Source of the DNA: Natronosalvus amylolyticus
GTDB lineage: Archaea > Halobacteriota > Halobacteria > Halobacteriales > Natrialbaceae
Length of the DNA: 64,000 nucleotides
Direction: 5' to 3'
Assembly (NCBI RefSeq): GCF_024298845.1
Contig: NZ_CP101156.1
Coordinates: 992,001 to 1,056,000 of the forward strand
Position 1 is the first letter of the stretch; each line of letters starts with the position of its first letter. The position numbers and the translations under genes are program-made. Below, one piece after another: positions 57,592-64,000 of the stretch. The notes under the pieces were generated by a model. It had not been told where the DNA came from. It ran no database searches and saw only the letters and a program-made list of their open reading frames with translations.

Positions 57592-58110
57592 ATGGATCGA
57601 CCCACTCGAGAGTCGGTAACACTCACTCGAGACCGAGTCGCCGAAGAACGCGACTGGATGCTCACACGAGGGGACCGCATCGTTCCGTTGATCAACGACG
57701 TCCGGACCGAACTGGGCGATATTTTTTCGGCTGACGTCGACCCAGTCACCGAGAGGGATTACCGTGATGAAGTGAACACGGTCTTCGCGGATGGGGACCT
57801 CGCTGTCAACGTCGCTGCCATGGTCGCAATTCTCCGGAACCTCGACGTCGAAGGCGATTACCCCGGCTTCATCGTCGACGAAATTCTCGGCCGCGAGCTG
57901 GCAGCGACGATTGCCGGGACACAACCGCTCCGAACACTCGGCGAGGCGACGTTCCACTACGCGGACGTCCACGTCCACGGTCCGGAAGACGAAAATGCCG
58001 GTGTCGACGACCTCGAGGCGGCACTCGCGGCCGGTTTTCAGGAACGGATTCCGGGGTGGGACTGGACCGAACGGGAGAGTCCGTTCAGTCTGGAGCCACG
58101 GCGAGAATAG
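57592..58110 (+). CDS. Conserved-type hypothetical protein
   Basis: A 172-residue acidic soluble protein (MDRPTRESVTLTRDRVAEER... TERESPFSLEPRRE). The order of helices and strands is regular, and the segment VNVAAMVAILRNLDVEGDYPGFIVDEILG is strongly helical. I recognise no catalytic motif. Length and composition suggest a real haloarchaeal gene. It stands alone between aCPSF1 and a lipoprotein gene on the other strand. Confidence 0.65.
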   Translation: MDRPTRESVTLTRDRVAEERDWMLTRGDRIVPLINDVRTELGDIFSADVDPVTERDYRDEVNTVFADGDLAVNVAAMVAILRNLDVEGDYPGFIVDEILGRELAATIAGTQPLRTLGEATFHYADVHVHGPEDENAGVDDLEAALAAGFQERIPGWDWTERESPFSLEPRRE

Positions 58111-58167
58111 TATCGACAGGATTCGTCCATCAGCAACGCTGATAGTACAACGCTATGGAAAATATAG

Positions 58168-58659
58168 TTAGGGTTCGGAATCCGGTGCCGGCTCGCCTCC
58201 CGCGGCATCTTGCTGTGCCTGCAGTTCTGCAAACCGACTGCCGGGAAGCAATCCGTCGACGGCCTCGTTCGAGAGCGCTTCGATGAGGGCACCGTCGCTC
58301 CCCTCGAGTAAGAGCGCGCCGACCTCTGGGACGGTGTCTTCGACCGTGATGTCCACGTCCTCAGCGTATGATTCGACGGACTCGACGGCCCCAGCCGTCA
58401 GTTCTGCCTGCAAGGACTGCAACTCGGCCATCGCTTCCTGTTCGGAGAGCTCATCGTCCTGAACTTTTGCGATCAGTTCCTCCTGGAGTTCAGCAACCTC
58501 CTGTTGTGCTTCTTCGTCGGGTTCGACGAAGGCCATGACACCTGATTCCGCGGGTTCTTCCGATTGGCTCGAGCGGAGTTCCGTACAACCGGCAAGAGCC
58601 GACATCCCGGCGATACCGACACCCGACAAAAAACCGCGGCGGTTGGACTGTGGATTCAT
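58168..58659 (-). CDS. Tat lipoprotein, acidic helical
   Basis: A 163-residue exported protein: signal NRRGFLSGVGIAGMSA with lipobox LAGC, then an acidic region of helices rich in Glu and Gln (EEAQQEVAELQEELIAKVQD, AMAELQSLQAELT) that could form a coiled coil, and an acidic end. The ATG at 58659 is chosen because the signal follows at once and a TATA-like ATATTTAA precedes it. Function unknown. It is divergent from nucS. Confidence 0.75.
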   Translation of the reverse strand: MNPQSNRRGFLSGVGIAGMSALAGCTELRSSQSEEPAESGVMAFVEPDEEAQQEVAELQEELIAKVQDDELSEQEAMAELQSLQAELTAGAVESVESYAEDVDITVEDTVPEVGALLLEGSDGALIEALSNEAVDGLLPGSRFAELQAQQDAAGGEPAPDSEP

Positions 58660-58759
58660 ATATTTAAAAGCCGAGGACTCGAGAGGGAAAAGTCGTGGGA
58701 TGTGCTCGTGGGCGGTGAAAGGGACACCATCCATGGCACCCCAACTCGAGGACGGGCCG

Positions 58760-58766
58760 TTTTTAT
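58760..58766 (+). promoter_or_regulatory. TATA box of nucS
   Basis: TTTTTAT lies ~26 bases before the GTG start at 58789, consistent with a leaderless transcript. Confidence 0.5.
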
Positions 58767-58788
58767 TCGCCGCCTCCTACGTTCAACT

Positions 58789-59517
58789 GTGCGCTCTCTC
58801 GAGTCACCCGAACTACAGACGGCAGCCACCGTCGTCACCGAAGGGATTCGCGCCGGAGAGCTCGTGACACTGTTCGGGTGCTGTCGCGTCGAGTACGACG
58901 GACGAGCGTCCAGCACCCTCGGATCAGGGAATCGATACGTTCTGCTCAAACCCGATGGAACTGCGTTGGTCCACACCGCAACCGGACAACAACCGGTCAA
59001 CTGGCAACCGCCGGGGTGTACACATTCCGTCGCGATGGTCGAGGGAGTGCTCGTCGTCACCAGTGAGCGCGACACGCCCACAGAACGGTTGACAATCAGG
59101 TTCGAGTCACTCGAGCACGTCGGCAGCTTTCGAGTGACAGACGATCCGGATGAAGTTACTGTCGTCGGAACGGAAGCCGATCTAAGCGACCACCTGCTCG
59201 AGAACCCATCGCTTCTCGAGTCGGGATTTACACCACTGGCGACCGAACGAGATACCGCCGCCGGTGCCGTCGATATCTACGGCACCGATAGAGAGGGTCG
59301 AACGGTCGTCGTCGAACTCAAACGACGACGCGTCGGCCCCGATGCAGTGAGCCAACTTCGGCGGTACGTGGATGCCCTGTCTAGAGAACTTCATACCGAC
59401 GCCGAGATTCGGGGCATCCTCGTCGCTCCATCGGTAACCGACCGAGCTACCGGCCTCCTGGAGGAACACGACCTCGAGTTTGTGTCCATCGAACCACCGG
59501 CTCGAGAGGACCCATAA
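58789..59517 (+). CDS. nucS: Endonuclease NucS
   Basis: A 242-residue archaeal NucS/EndoMS. This nuclease cuts branched or mismatched DNA and takes part in repair in archaea. The N-terminal beta domain (GELVTLFGCCRVEYDGRASS... YVLLKPDGTALVHTA) and the C-terminal RecB-like nuclease domain with VDIYGTDREGRTVVVELKRR and VSQLRRYVDAL are in the expected order, and the catalytic Asp and E-x-K are present. The start is GTG at 58789, because the frame upstream lacks family sequence and a TATA box sits ~26 bases before it. It is monocistronic and rightward. Confidence 0.93.
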   Translation: MRSLESPELQTAATVVTEGIRAGELVTLFGCCRVEYDGRASSTLGSGNRYVLLKPDGTALVHTATGQQPVNWQPPGCTHSVAMVEGVLVVTSERDTPTERLTIRFESLEHVGSFRVTDDPDEVTVVGTEADLSDHLLENPSLLESGFTPLATERDTAAGAVDIYGTDREGRTVVVELKRRRVGPDAVSQLRRYVDALSRELHTDAEIRGILVAPSVTDRATGLLEEHDLEFVSIEPPAREDP

Positions 59518-59520
59518 CCG

Positions 59521-59603
59521 ATACGAGCAGGTAAAAATCATTGCACACCATATCAAAAGGCGGTGACGTGGCTGGTGTGTCAACCGTTTCACTGGCAACT
59601 ATA
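59521..59603. mobile_element. MITE-like element, copy 2 (diverged)
   Basis: Directly after nucS, ~80 bases align with the other two copies. TCATTGCACACCATATC is the counterpart of TCATTGCCCACCCTATC in the element at 62977 (reverse strand), and the right end TTTCACTGGCAACTATA matches TTTCACTGGCTACTATA. The left terminal repeat is eroded (GAGCAGGTAAAAA), so this copy is probably immobile. Confidence 0.6.
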
Positions 59604-59710
59604 TCGTTGCGGTTGAGCGCTCCTTTGGCGATACTTGTTGAGGATGATAAGTACTGGAATGAAACCAACTCGGAGAAACGCCTTTAGCGTCACGTGTGTC
59701 ACACCCCATC

Positions 59711-59851
59711 ATGGTCTCGACCACCCAGCGTGATGGTGAAACCTGGTACGAGTGTGAAGAATGTGGGTTGTTGTTCGACCTCGAGAAGGATGCGAAGGCA
59801 CACGAACGGAACTGTGACGACGATGACGACGGCCCCTCGTACATTCAGTGA
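59711..59851 (+). CDS. Small zinc-finger-type protein
   Basis: A 46-residue protein, too short for most gene callers: MVSTTQRDGETWYECEECGL... DDDDDGPSYIQ. It has the C2H2-like spacing CEECGLLFDLEKDAKAHERNC (Cys-x2-Cys-x12-His-x3-Cys), typical of the many tiny haloarchaeal zinc fingers. A DNA- or RNA-binding role is inferred. It sits between nucS and the leftward gene at 59908. Confidence 0.75.
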   Translation: MVSTTQRDGETWYECEECGLLFDLEKDAKAHERNCDDDDDGPSYIQ

Positions 59852-59907
59852 CCGAGCATTGAAAGGTGACCCCAGAGGGAGACCCACAGCGGCCGATCAA
59901 GCGCCGT

Positions 59908-60336
59908 CTATACCGAGTCGACGAGTTCGTACGAGTGTTCGCTCATTTCGTCTTCGGCGAAGACGAAAACGCGACCGTCGATTAGCGAGTGGTCGGCCGT
60001 CACCCGAACGGAGTATCCCTCGGTCTCGACGGTGACTCCCGGAAACAGTTCCTCCTCGTCGGTCGACTCGAGCATCACGCGACCGACCCCCGTAGCCTCG
60101 AGAATGTCCTCGTGGGTGTTCCGGTCGTTGATATAGGTCATGATTCCCTCGACACCGTCCGGGCCGGTGACCAGTACGTGCACTTCTTTTCCAGGCGGAG
60201 ATTTCACCGACGATTCGACCGGTTCCGGCACCCCATTATAAAACGTCTCTCGACCGTCGAGGTACTCCACGACGACGCCACCATCGACGAGGTCGACGGG
60301 CAGCGTGCTCGGGGCCACGTTGGAACGCGTACTCAT
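59908..60336 (-). CDS. DUF5796-like haloarchaeal protein
   Basis: A 142-residue acidic protein (MSTRSNVAPSTLPVDLVDGGVVVEYLDGRETFYNGV...). The strand-rich pattern and the helix-poor centre (VTVETEGYSVRVTADHS... EMSEHSYELVDSV) fit a small haloarchaeal family of unknown function. The start is at 60336; a frame open further upstream to 60696 is the antisense of the shikimate kinase gene. It is divergent from that gene. Confidence 0.7.
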   Translation of the reverse strand: MSTRSNVAPSTLPVDLVDGGVVVEYLDGRETFYNGVPEPVESSVKSPPGKEVHVLVTGPDGVEGIMTYINDRNTHEDILEATGVGRVMLESTDEEELFPGVTVETEGYSVRVTADHSLIDGRVFVFAEDEMSEHSYELVDSV

Positions 60337-60502
60337 ACGTGTACACTCGAGGCGGGCGGGGAAAAACACCACGAAAGGTCGCCCTATTGGGTGAGCGCTG
60401 CTTGAAGCTGACGGAAACAAGACGGCTACCCGACACAACCCTGATGCGGCCAGATACGCACCGACCATCAGTCGTAAATAGGCGCTGGGAGAGAGCCTAT
60501 GT

Positions 60503-61375
60503 ATGGACGGTCGGGCGGTCGCACCAGCAGCAGGCACCGTACTCAACGCCCTCGCAACAGGAACCGGATCGGCGTTCGCACTCGATCTCGAGACCACCGC
60601 GACGGTAACGCTCAGTGACGACCCTATCGTGAACGCGACCATCACGGATGCGCCCGATGCCGACACGGGTCTGATCGAACGGTGTGTGGAGTTCACCCTC
60701 GAACGCTACGGGCCGGCGGCCGACCCCGATGCAACACCCCTCGGCGCACAGGTCACGACCGACAGCGAGGTTCCAATGGCCTCGGGCCTGAAAAGCTCGA
60801 GTGCCGCCGCCAACGCGACCGTACTCGCGACCCTCGATGCACTCGACCTCGGCGACGAAGTCGACCGCCTCGAGGCCTGCCTGGTCGGTGTCGAGGCAGC
60901 CAGGGACGCGGGCGTCACCATCACCGGGGCGCTTGACGACGCCAGTGCGAGCATGCTTGGCGGCGTCACTGTGACGGACAACACGGAAGACCGACTTCTC
61001 CAACACGGCCGAGTCGACTGGTACGCAGCGATCTATACCCCACCCGAGCAGGCGTTCAGCGCTGATGCCGATGTCGATGCCTGTACCCGCATCGCTTCGA
61101 CGGCCGAGTTGGTCGCCGAACTCGCGCTCGACGGCCGATACACCGAAGCCATGACGGTCAACGGTTTTGCTTTCTGTGGCGCACTCGAGCACTCACCAGC
61201 ACCGATGCTCGAGGCCCTCCCCGACGCTGCAGGCGTCTCACTCTCCGGGACCGGGCCGAGTTACGTTGCAGTCGGTGATCGATCCGCCCTCGAGTCAGTC
61301 TGTAACCGATGGGCAGAGCGACCCGGGACAACCCGCCTGGTCGAAACGCGAAATGACGGAACCCAGATACGATGA
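60503..61375 (+). CDS. aroK: Shikimate kinase, archaeal GHMP type
   Basis: A 290-residue GHMP-family kinase that phosphorylates shikimate with ATP in aromatic amino-acid synthesis. The archaeal enzyme is unrelated to bacterial AroK. It has the GHMP phosphate loop PMASGLKSSSAAANA (~93-107) and the C-terminal motif SLSGTGPSYVAVGD. Length and start (MDGRAVAPAAGTVLNALATG) match the family. It overlaps the chorismate mutase gene by four bases (61372-61375), so the two steps of the shikimate/chorismate route are coupled in one operon. Confidence 0.95.
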   Translation: MDGRAVAPAAGTVLNALATGTGSAFALDLETTATVTLSDDPIVNATITDAPDADTGLIERCVEFTLERYGPAADPDATPLGAQVTTDSEVPMASGLKSSSAAANATVLATLDALDLGDEVDRLEACLVGVEAARDAGVTITGALDDASASMLGGVTVTDNTEDRLLQHGRVDWYAAIYTPPEQAFSADADVDACTRIASTAELVAELALDGRYTEAMTVNGFAFCGALEHSPAPMLEALPDAAGVSLSGTGPSYVAVGDRSALESVCNRWAERPGTTRLVETRNDGTQIR

Positions 61376-61701
61376 CGAACGAGACAGACACCACGACAGA
61401 CGGAACAGCCACCGAAAGCCGATCACCCGAAGACATGGACCTCGAGGAATTACGCGAGGAGATTCAGGAAATAGACCGCGATATCGTCGAACTCATCGCC
61501 CGTCGAACGTACGTGGCCGACTCCATCGCGCAGGTGAAAGACGCGAAAGGACTGCCGACGACTGACGAGAGTCAGGAGGCTCGAGTGATGGAGCGGGCAG
61601 GTGAGAACGCCAATCGGTTCGACGTCGATGACAACCTCGTGAAGGCGATTTTCAGGTTGCTAATTGAATTGAACAAGGTCGAACAAAGGGATAGTAGATA
61701 G
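61372..61701 (+). CDS. aroQ: Chorismate mutase, AroQ type
   Basis: A 109-residue helical enzyme converting chorismate to prephenate, the branch to phenylalanine and tyrosine. The AroQ core is clear: LRxEIQEIDRDIVELIARRTYVADSIAQVK, then later RLLIELNKVEQRDSR. Most of the first ~20 residues are a disordered acidic arm. Its ATG overlaps the shikimate kinase stop (ATGA). The transcript probably ends just before the repeat at 61700. Confidence 0.95.
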   Translation: MTNETDTTTDGTATESRSPEDMDLEELREEIQEIDRDIVELIARRTYVADSIAQVKDAKGLPTTDESQEARVMERAGENANRFDVDDNLVKAIFRLLIELNKVEQRDSR

Positions 61702-61790
61702 CACTAATCGAGTTTCTAAGCGCGTGTAACGCCCAATAAGCGATTGGAAATCTTCCGGTTGCTGTTCAGTTGGTTCGTGTTGAATGGTTT
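61700..61790. repeat. ~90-base direct repeat, left copy
   Basis: Starts at AGCACTAATCG (61700) and reaches GGTTTGA, matching 62884-62975 with several substitutions and one-base gaps. Shared words include GCGCGT, GAAATCTTCCG, TGCTGTT and GTTGGTTCG. The two copies have the same orientation and flank the small membrane protein and the MazEF-like module. Confidence 0.65.
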
Positions 61791-61840
61791 GAGCAGTAGA
61801 CCGATCACCAGAACCAGCGGACACTACACGTGCAAATACA

Positions 61841-62038
61841 TCACTTGTCTGAGTGAGCGTATTGGTCGTACAGCCACCACGGAACATCAAGTACCATAGC
61901 CAGTGCGACTGCTACTCCGAGTCCAACCAGTAACCCATCCGTGAGTCGAATTGCGAGGAAGACTGCAATACCGCTCACAGCAACTCTTGCCACTCGATTC
62001 GGGTTCCAATCAAAAAGGGCGGACCGAAGCGCGGACAT
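61841..62038 (-). CDS. Small membrane protein, two TM segments
   Basis: A 65-residue protein with hydrophobic segments VARVAVSGIAVFLAIRL and LVGLGVAVALAMVLDVPWWLY, with charged ends. I do not recognise a family. It lies between the repeat and the toxin gene and is transcribed leftward, as are the antitoxin and toxin genes, so it may be in their transcript. A role with the toxin is not supported by any motif. Confidence 0.6.
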   Translation of the reverse strand: MSALRSALFDWNPNRVARVAVSGIAVFLAIRLTDGLLVGLGVAVALAMVLDVPWWLYDQYAHSDK

Positions 62039-62132
62039 ACTGTTTGATTAGGTAGACTGAATTATAATCATTCTGTAAACCAAGGAGTGCCAACCAGTAC
62101 ACGCACGCTCTAAACTGATCACAGCAGATACG

Positions 62133-62486
62133 TCAGTCCAGTCCGAGACTTAGTTTCAACGCCCCGTCCACCGCCTCCATCGTCTTCCCGTCGAGGCTTC
62201 CAAGCACCGAGTGAATCCGTTTTTCGATGGAGACGACACGTATCTGGTCGAGACGGACCGAGGAATCTTTCTCGAACGGTGACTCCGCCGCTTCAACGAG
62301 GACCTCGAACGGATAGCCTCGATACGTTCCCGTCGCAGGTGCGACAATAGTTGTACTGGCATTTTTGTTCCCAACGTCGTTCTGGACGACTACCGCAGGG
62401 CGAGTTTTCTTCATTTCGTGCCCTTCCGCAGGATCAAGCCGTACGATAACAACGTCGCCGCGACGAATTTCCACGTCCTCGCTCAT
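62133..62486 (-). CDS. MazF/PemK-type toxin
   Basis: A 117-residue toxin of the MazF/PemK ribonuclease family. The start RRGDVVIVRLDPAEGHEMKKTRPAVVVQND is the hallmark strand-turn-strand of MazF, followed by TTIVAPATG and VRLDQIRVVSIEKRI, with basic residues likely forming the RNA-binding groove. It probably cleaves mRNA and arrests growth when the antitoxin is lost. The ATG overlaps the antitoxin stop by four bases (62483-62486), the usual antitoxin-toxin coupling. Confidence 0.9.
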   Translation of the reverse strand: MSEDVEIRRGDVVIVRLDPAEGHEMKKTRPAVVVQNDVGNKNASTTIVAPATGTYRGYPFEVLVEAAESPFEKDSSVRLDQIRVVSIEKRIHSVLGSLDGKTMEAVDGALKLSLGLD

Positions 62487-62722
62487 TTATCCAGCCCGCC
62501 CCACGCCTCGTCCGATGCTTCGTCCCACTCTTCTGCAAGCTCTTCCGCACTCTCAGATGCCTCGCGGTACGCAGCAGCCAGTTCATCTTCGTCGGGATGG
62601 TCAGATTCCACCTCGACGACGGCGACGGTCACACGTTTGTTCGCATATTCCGTTCCGAGATAGATTCGACCTCGGTCATCGGTCTCGTTCGTTCGGAGGT
62701 CCCGAGCATCTACTTTCGTCAT
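62483..62722 (-). CDS. Antitoxin partner of the MazF-like toxin
   Basis: A 79-residue protein with an AbrB/MazE-like first half (RTNETDDRGRIYLGTEYANKRVTVAVVEVE), which would bind the operator. The acidic helical tail (DELAAAYREASESAEELAEEWDEAS) would wrap the toxin. It is the first gene of the pair, and the stop overlaps the toxin ATG. Together they form a classic addiction module located between two direct repeats, consistent with an acquired segment. Confidence 0.85.
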   Translation of the reverse strand: MTKVDARDLRTNETDDRGRIYLGTEYANKRVTVAVVEVESDHPDEDELAAAYREASESAEELAEEWDEASDEAWGGLDK

Positions 62723-62883
62723 GTTACCGACTTGGACCTATTGCTGAATAAGTGTTGCCCACTATTACCCACGATAGATATTTTCTGTGATTCGTACCAT
62801 AGATTTCATCTACTTGAACAAAGTAGAGAAGCGTGAGAATAGGTAGCAAACAACACTAAAATTGAGAAGTGACCCAATAGATA

Positions 62884-62975
62884 AGCACTAACCGTATTTT
62901 GAGCGCGTTTACGTCCTGATAGCCGTTAAGAAATCTTCCGAGTGCTGTTTTGTTGGTTCGAGTCGAAGAGATTGA
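62884..62975. repeat. ~90-base direct repeat, right copy
   Basis: AGCACTAACCG at 62884 to GATTGA at ~62975, homologous to 61700-61790. It ends next to the MITE-like element that begins at 62977. Confidence 0.65.
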
Positions 62976-62976
62976 A

Positions 62977-63060
62977 TATAGTAGCCAGTGAAACGATGTA
63001 CACATCTAACGCGACGCCCGCTTGCGATAGGGTGGGCAATGACTTTCACTGGCTACTATA
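62977..63060. mobile_element. MITE-like element, copy 3 (intact ends)
   Basis: An 84-base element with perfect 17-base terminal inverted repeats TATAGTAGCCAGTGAAA at 62977-62993 and its complement at 63044-63060. It has no coding capacity. Diverged copies lie at 37916-37997 and 59521-59603. The ends resemble those of a DNA transposon, and a full-length parent is not in the window. Confidence 0.75.
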
Positions 63061-63163
63061 GAGACACCGACCGACGACGCACCCCTCGAGAGGACGGCGG
63101 ACACGAACCGCATCCTCGCGCCGAAAAGGTGCATTCAAGTATACGCCACGACTTCGTGTGGGT

Positions 63164-63535
63164 ATGCAAGACCAGGGACGCTCTACCCGCAAACGTACTG
63201 GCGGCCGACTGAAACCCTTCAAGAACCGACGCAAACACCAACTGGGCCGACATCCGACCGAGACGCAGGTCGGCGAACCTCGCTTCCGCGCCGTCGACGT
63301 TCGAGGGAACGGCGAGAAAACTCGTGCGCTGGCGACGAACGTGGCCAACGTGAACACGGGCGAGGACACGGTTACCGCAGACATCAACGACGTCGTCGAA
63401 AACGACGCCAACCCCAACTACGTCCGACGTAACATCATCACCAAGGGTGCCCTCATCGACACCAGCGAAGGCACTGCGCGCGTGACCTCGCGACCGGGTC
63501 AGACTGGCCAGGTCAACGCCGTTCTCGTCGAATAA
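63164..63535 (+). CDS. rps8e: Ribosomal protein S8e
   Basis: A 123-residue component of the small ribosomal subunit, archaeal/eukaryotic type. The sequence MQDQGRSTRKRTGGRLKPFKNRRKHQLGRHP and the later RRKH-type arm, plus NPNYVRRNIITKGALIDTS, are diagnostic. The start is ATG at 63164 (another ATG six bases upstream is in frame but gives a non-family N-terminus). It is monocistronic and rightward, with the MITE ~100 bases upstream. Confidence 0.96.
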   Translation: MQDQGRSTRKRTGGRLKPFKNRRKHQLGRHPTETQVGEPRFRAVDVRGNGEKTRALATNVANVNTGEDTVTADINDVVENDANPNYVRRNIITKGALIDTSEGTARVTSRPGQTGQVNAVLVE

Positions 63536-63712
63536 TCTCGAATACGCCGGCGGTTGGTAGTTCAGGCCGTCGGCGACCCACGCTGTTTTCGCTGGCAGTT
63601 CGACACCGGAACTGAGTCAGCGGTGATTGCACCGCCTATAGAGCGGTATCGCTCAGCAACTCGTCTGTCGTCGACAACAACGGCAAGCTCACGGGACGGG
63701 ACGAGGCTGCGA

Positions 63713-64000
63713 TCAGGAGTCTGCTTTCACGTTGTGGACGACCTCGAGTCGGTCTACCACGGTTGCGGTCTCACCTATCGCAGTCTCGATCACGTCACTG
63801 TTTTTGTACGCTCCTGGTGCTTCGTCGACCGGGAGAACGCTCGAGTGTACCCCGTTTGCCTCGAGTTCGGCCGCGATCGCCTCGGCATCGAACTCCTCGT
63901 GGGCCTGTGTCCGACTCATGACCCGACCCGCGCCGTGACACACGGAGTAGTTCCAGGCAGGATTTGACCGACCTTCACAGATGAGCGTGCCGTCGGCCAT
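63713..64000 (-). CDS. rtcB: RNA ligase RtcB, C-terminal part
   Basis: The window ends inside this gene, so 95 C-terminal residues are visible. RtcB joins 2',3'-cyclic phosphate and 5'-OH RNA ends with GTP and manganese, in tRNA splicing and RNA repair. The tail carries NYSVCHGAGRVMSR and EAPGAYKNSDVIETA, the RtcB C-terminal hallmarks, and ends VVHNVKADS. The 5' part is missing from this window. It is transcribed toward rps8e (convergent, 177 bases). Confidence 0.9.
   Translation of the reverse strand: MADGTLICEGRSNPAWNYSVCHGAGRVMSRTQAHEEFDAEAIAAELEANGVHSSVLPVDEAPGAYKNSDVIETAIGETATVVDRLEVVHNVKADS

Noticed and set aside
1-64000. CRISPR arrays and rRNA genes
   Set aside because: No regularly spaced repeats with unique spacers and no rRNA sequence were seen.

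Overview
The window comes from a haloarchaeon. Proteins are strongly acidic, most genes lack Shine-Dalgarno sites and several look leaderless (TATA box about 26 bases before the start codon). The core genes are haloarchaeal or euryarchaeal: two halolysin-type Tat proteases, aCPSF1, NucS, archaeal shikimate kinase, ribosomal protein S8e, RtcB and a split glycine dehydrogenase. CTCGAG is very frequent in the core half, which recalls Natrialbales genomes (Natrialba, Natronorubrum, Haloterrigena and relatives). I cannot name a species.

The window has two halves that meet at a tRNA-Val(CAC) gene (33602-33676, minus strand). Bases 1 to about 33600 are an accessory island or integrated-plasmid mosaic. 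Composition is patchy, there are long gene-poor stretches, and I saw no CTCGAG there. From the tRNA to 64000 is ordinary chromosome.

Island, left to right: (a) 424-1362, two small genes, one PD-(D/E)XK-like. (b) 2068-7055, a 1488-residue putative antiviral STAND NTPase with an N-terminal Cap4/Mrr-like nuclease, followed by a small membrane protein. (c) 7206-8749, a leftward three-gene operon of a ribbon-helix-helix-like protein, a 41-residue protein and an HNH-like zinc protein, with a palindromic operator candidate. (d) 8989-11903, an orphan gene, a serine recombinase preceded by three inverted repeats, and a frameshifted small gene. (e) 13014-21388, a replicon-like block: a 1312-residue PrimPol-helicase replication protein with small upstream genes, a membrane-anchored AAA+ ATPase and a D12-class adenine methyltransferase. 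(f) 21523-26500, an AbrB-like protein and a type IIG restriction-modification enzyme whose specificity region has foreign composition, followed by wreckage of an SNF2 helicase and of a TATA-binding protein gene. (g) 26976-28579, a C39-like cysteine protease coupled to a possible winged-helix protein of unknown function. (h) 28632-33600, small orphan genes, a wHTH/nuclease-like protein flanked by a 19-base repeat, and a catalytically dead serine-recombinase paralogue.

Core half: cob(I)alamin adenosyltransferase, a tungstate/molybdate ABC importer (wtpABC), glycine cleavage system genes in two clusters (gcvPA-gcvPB leftward, gcvT-gcvH rightward), HMG-CoA synthase for isoprenoid lipids, a pilin-leader surface protein with CARDB-like repeats, DUF2150, a TatD-like hydrolase, a NYN protein, duplicated subtilases, aCPSF1, NucS, shikimate kinase plus chorismate mutase, a MazEF-type module between direct repeats, S8e and the end of rtcB. 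Three diverged copies of an ~83-base MITE-like element (37916, 59521, 62977) are scattered in the core.

Most interesting unexplained units: the nuclease-STAND protein with its membrane partner, the C39 protease/winged-helix pair, the HNH three-gene operon, the hybrid helicase/TBP wreck behind the RM gene, and the MITE family.
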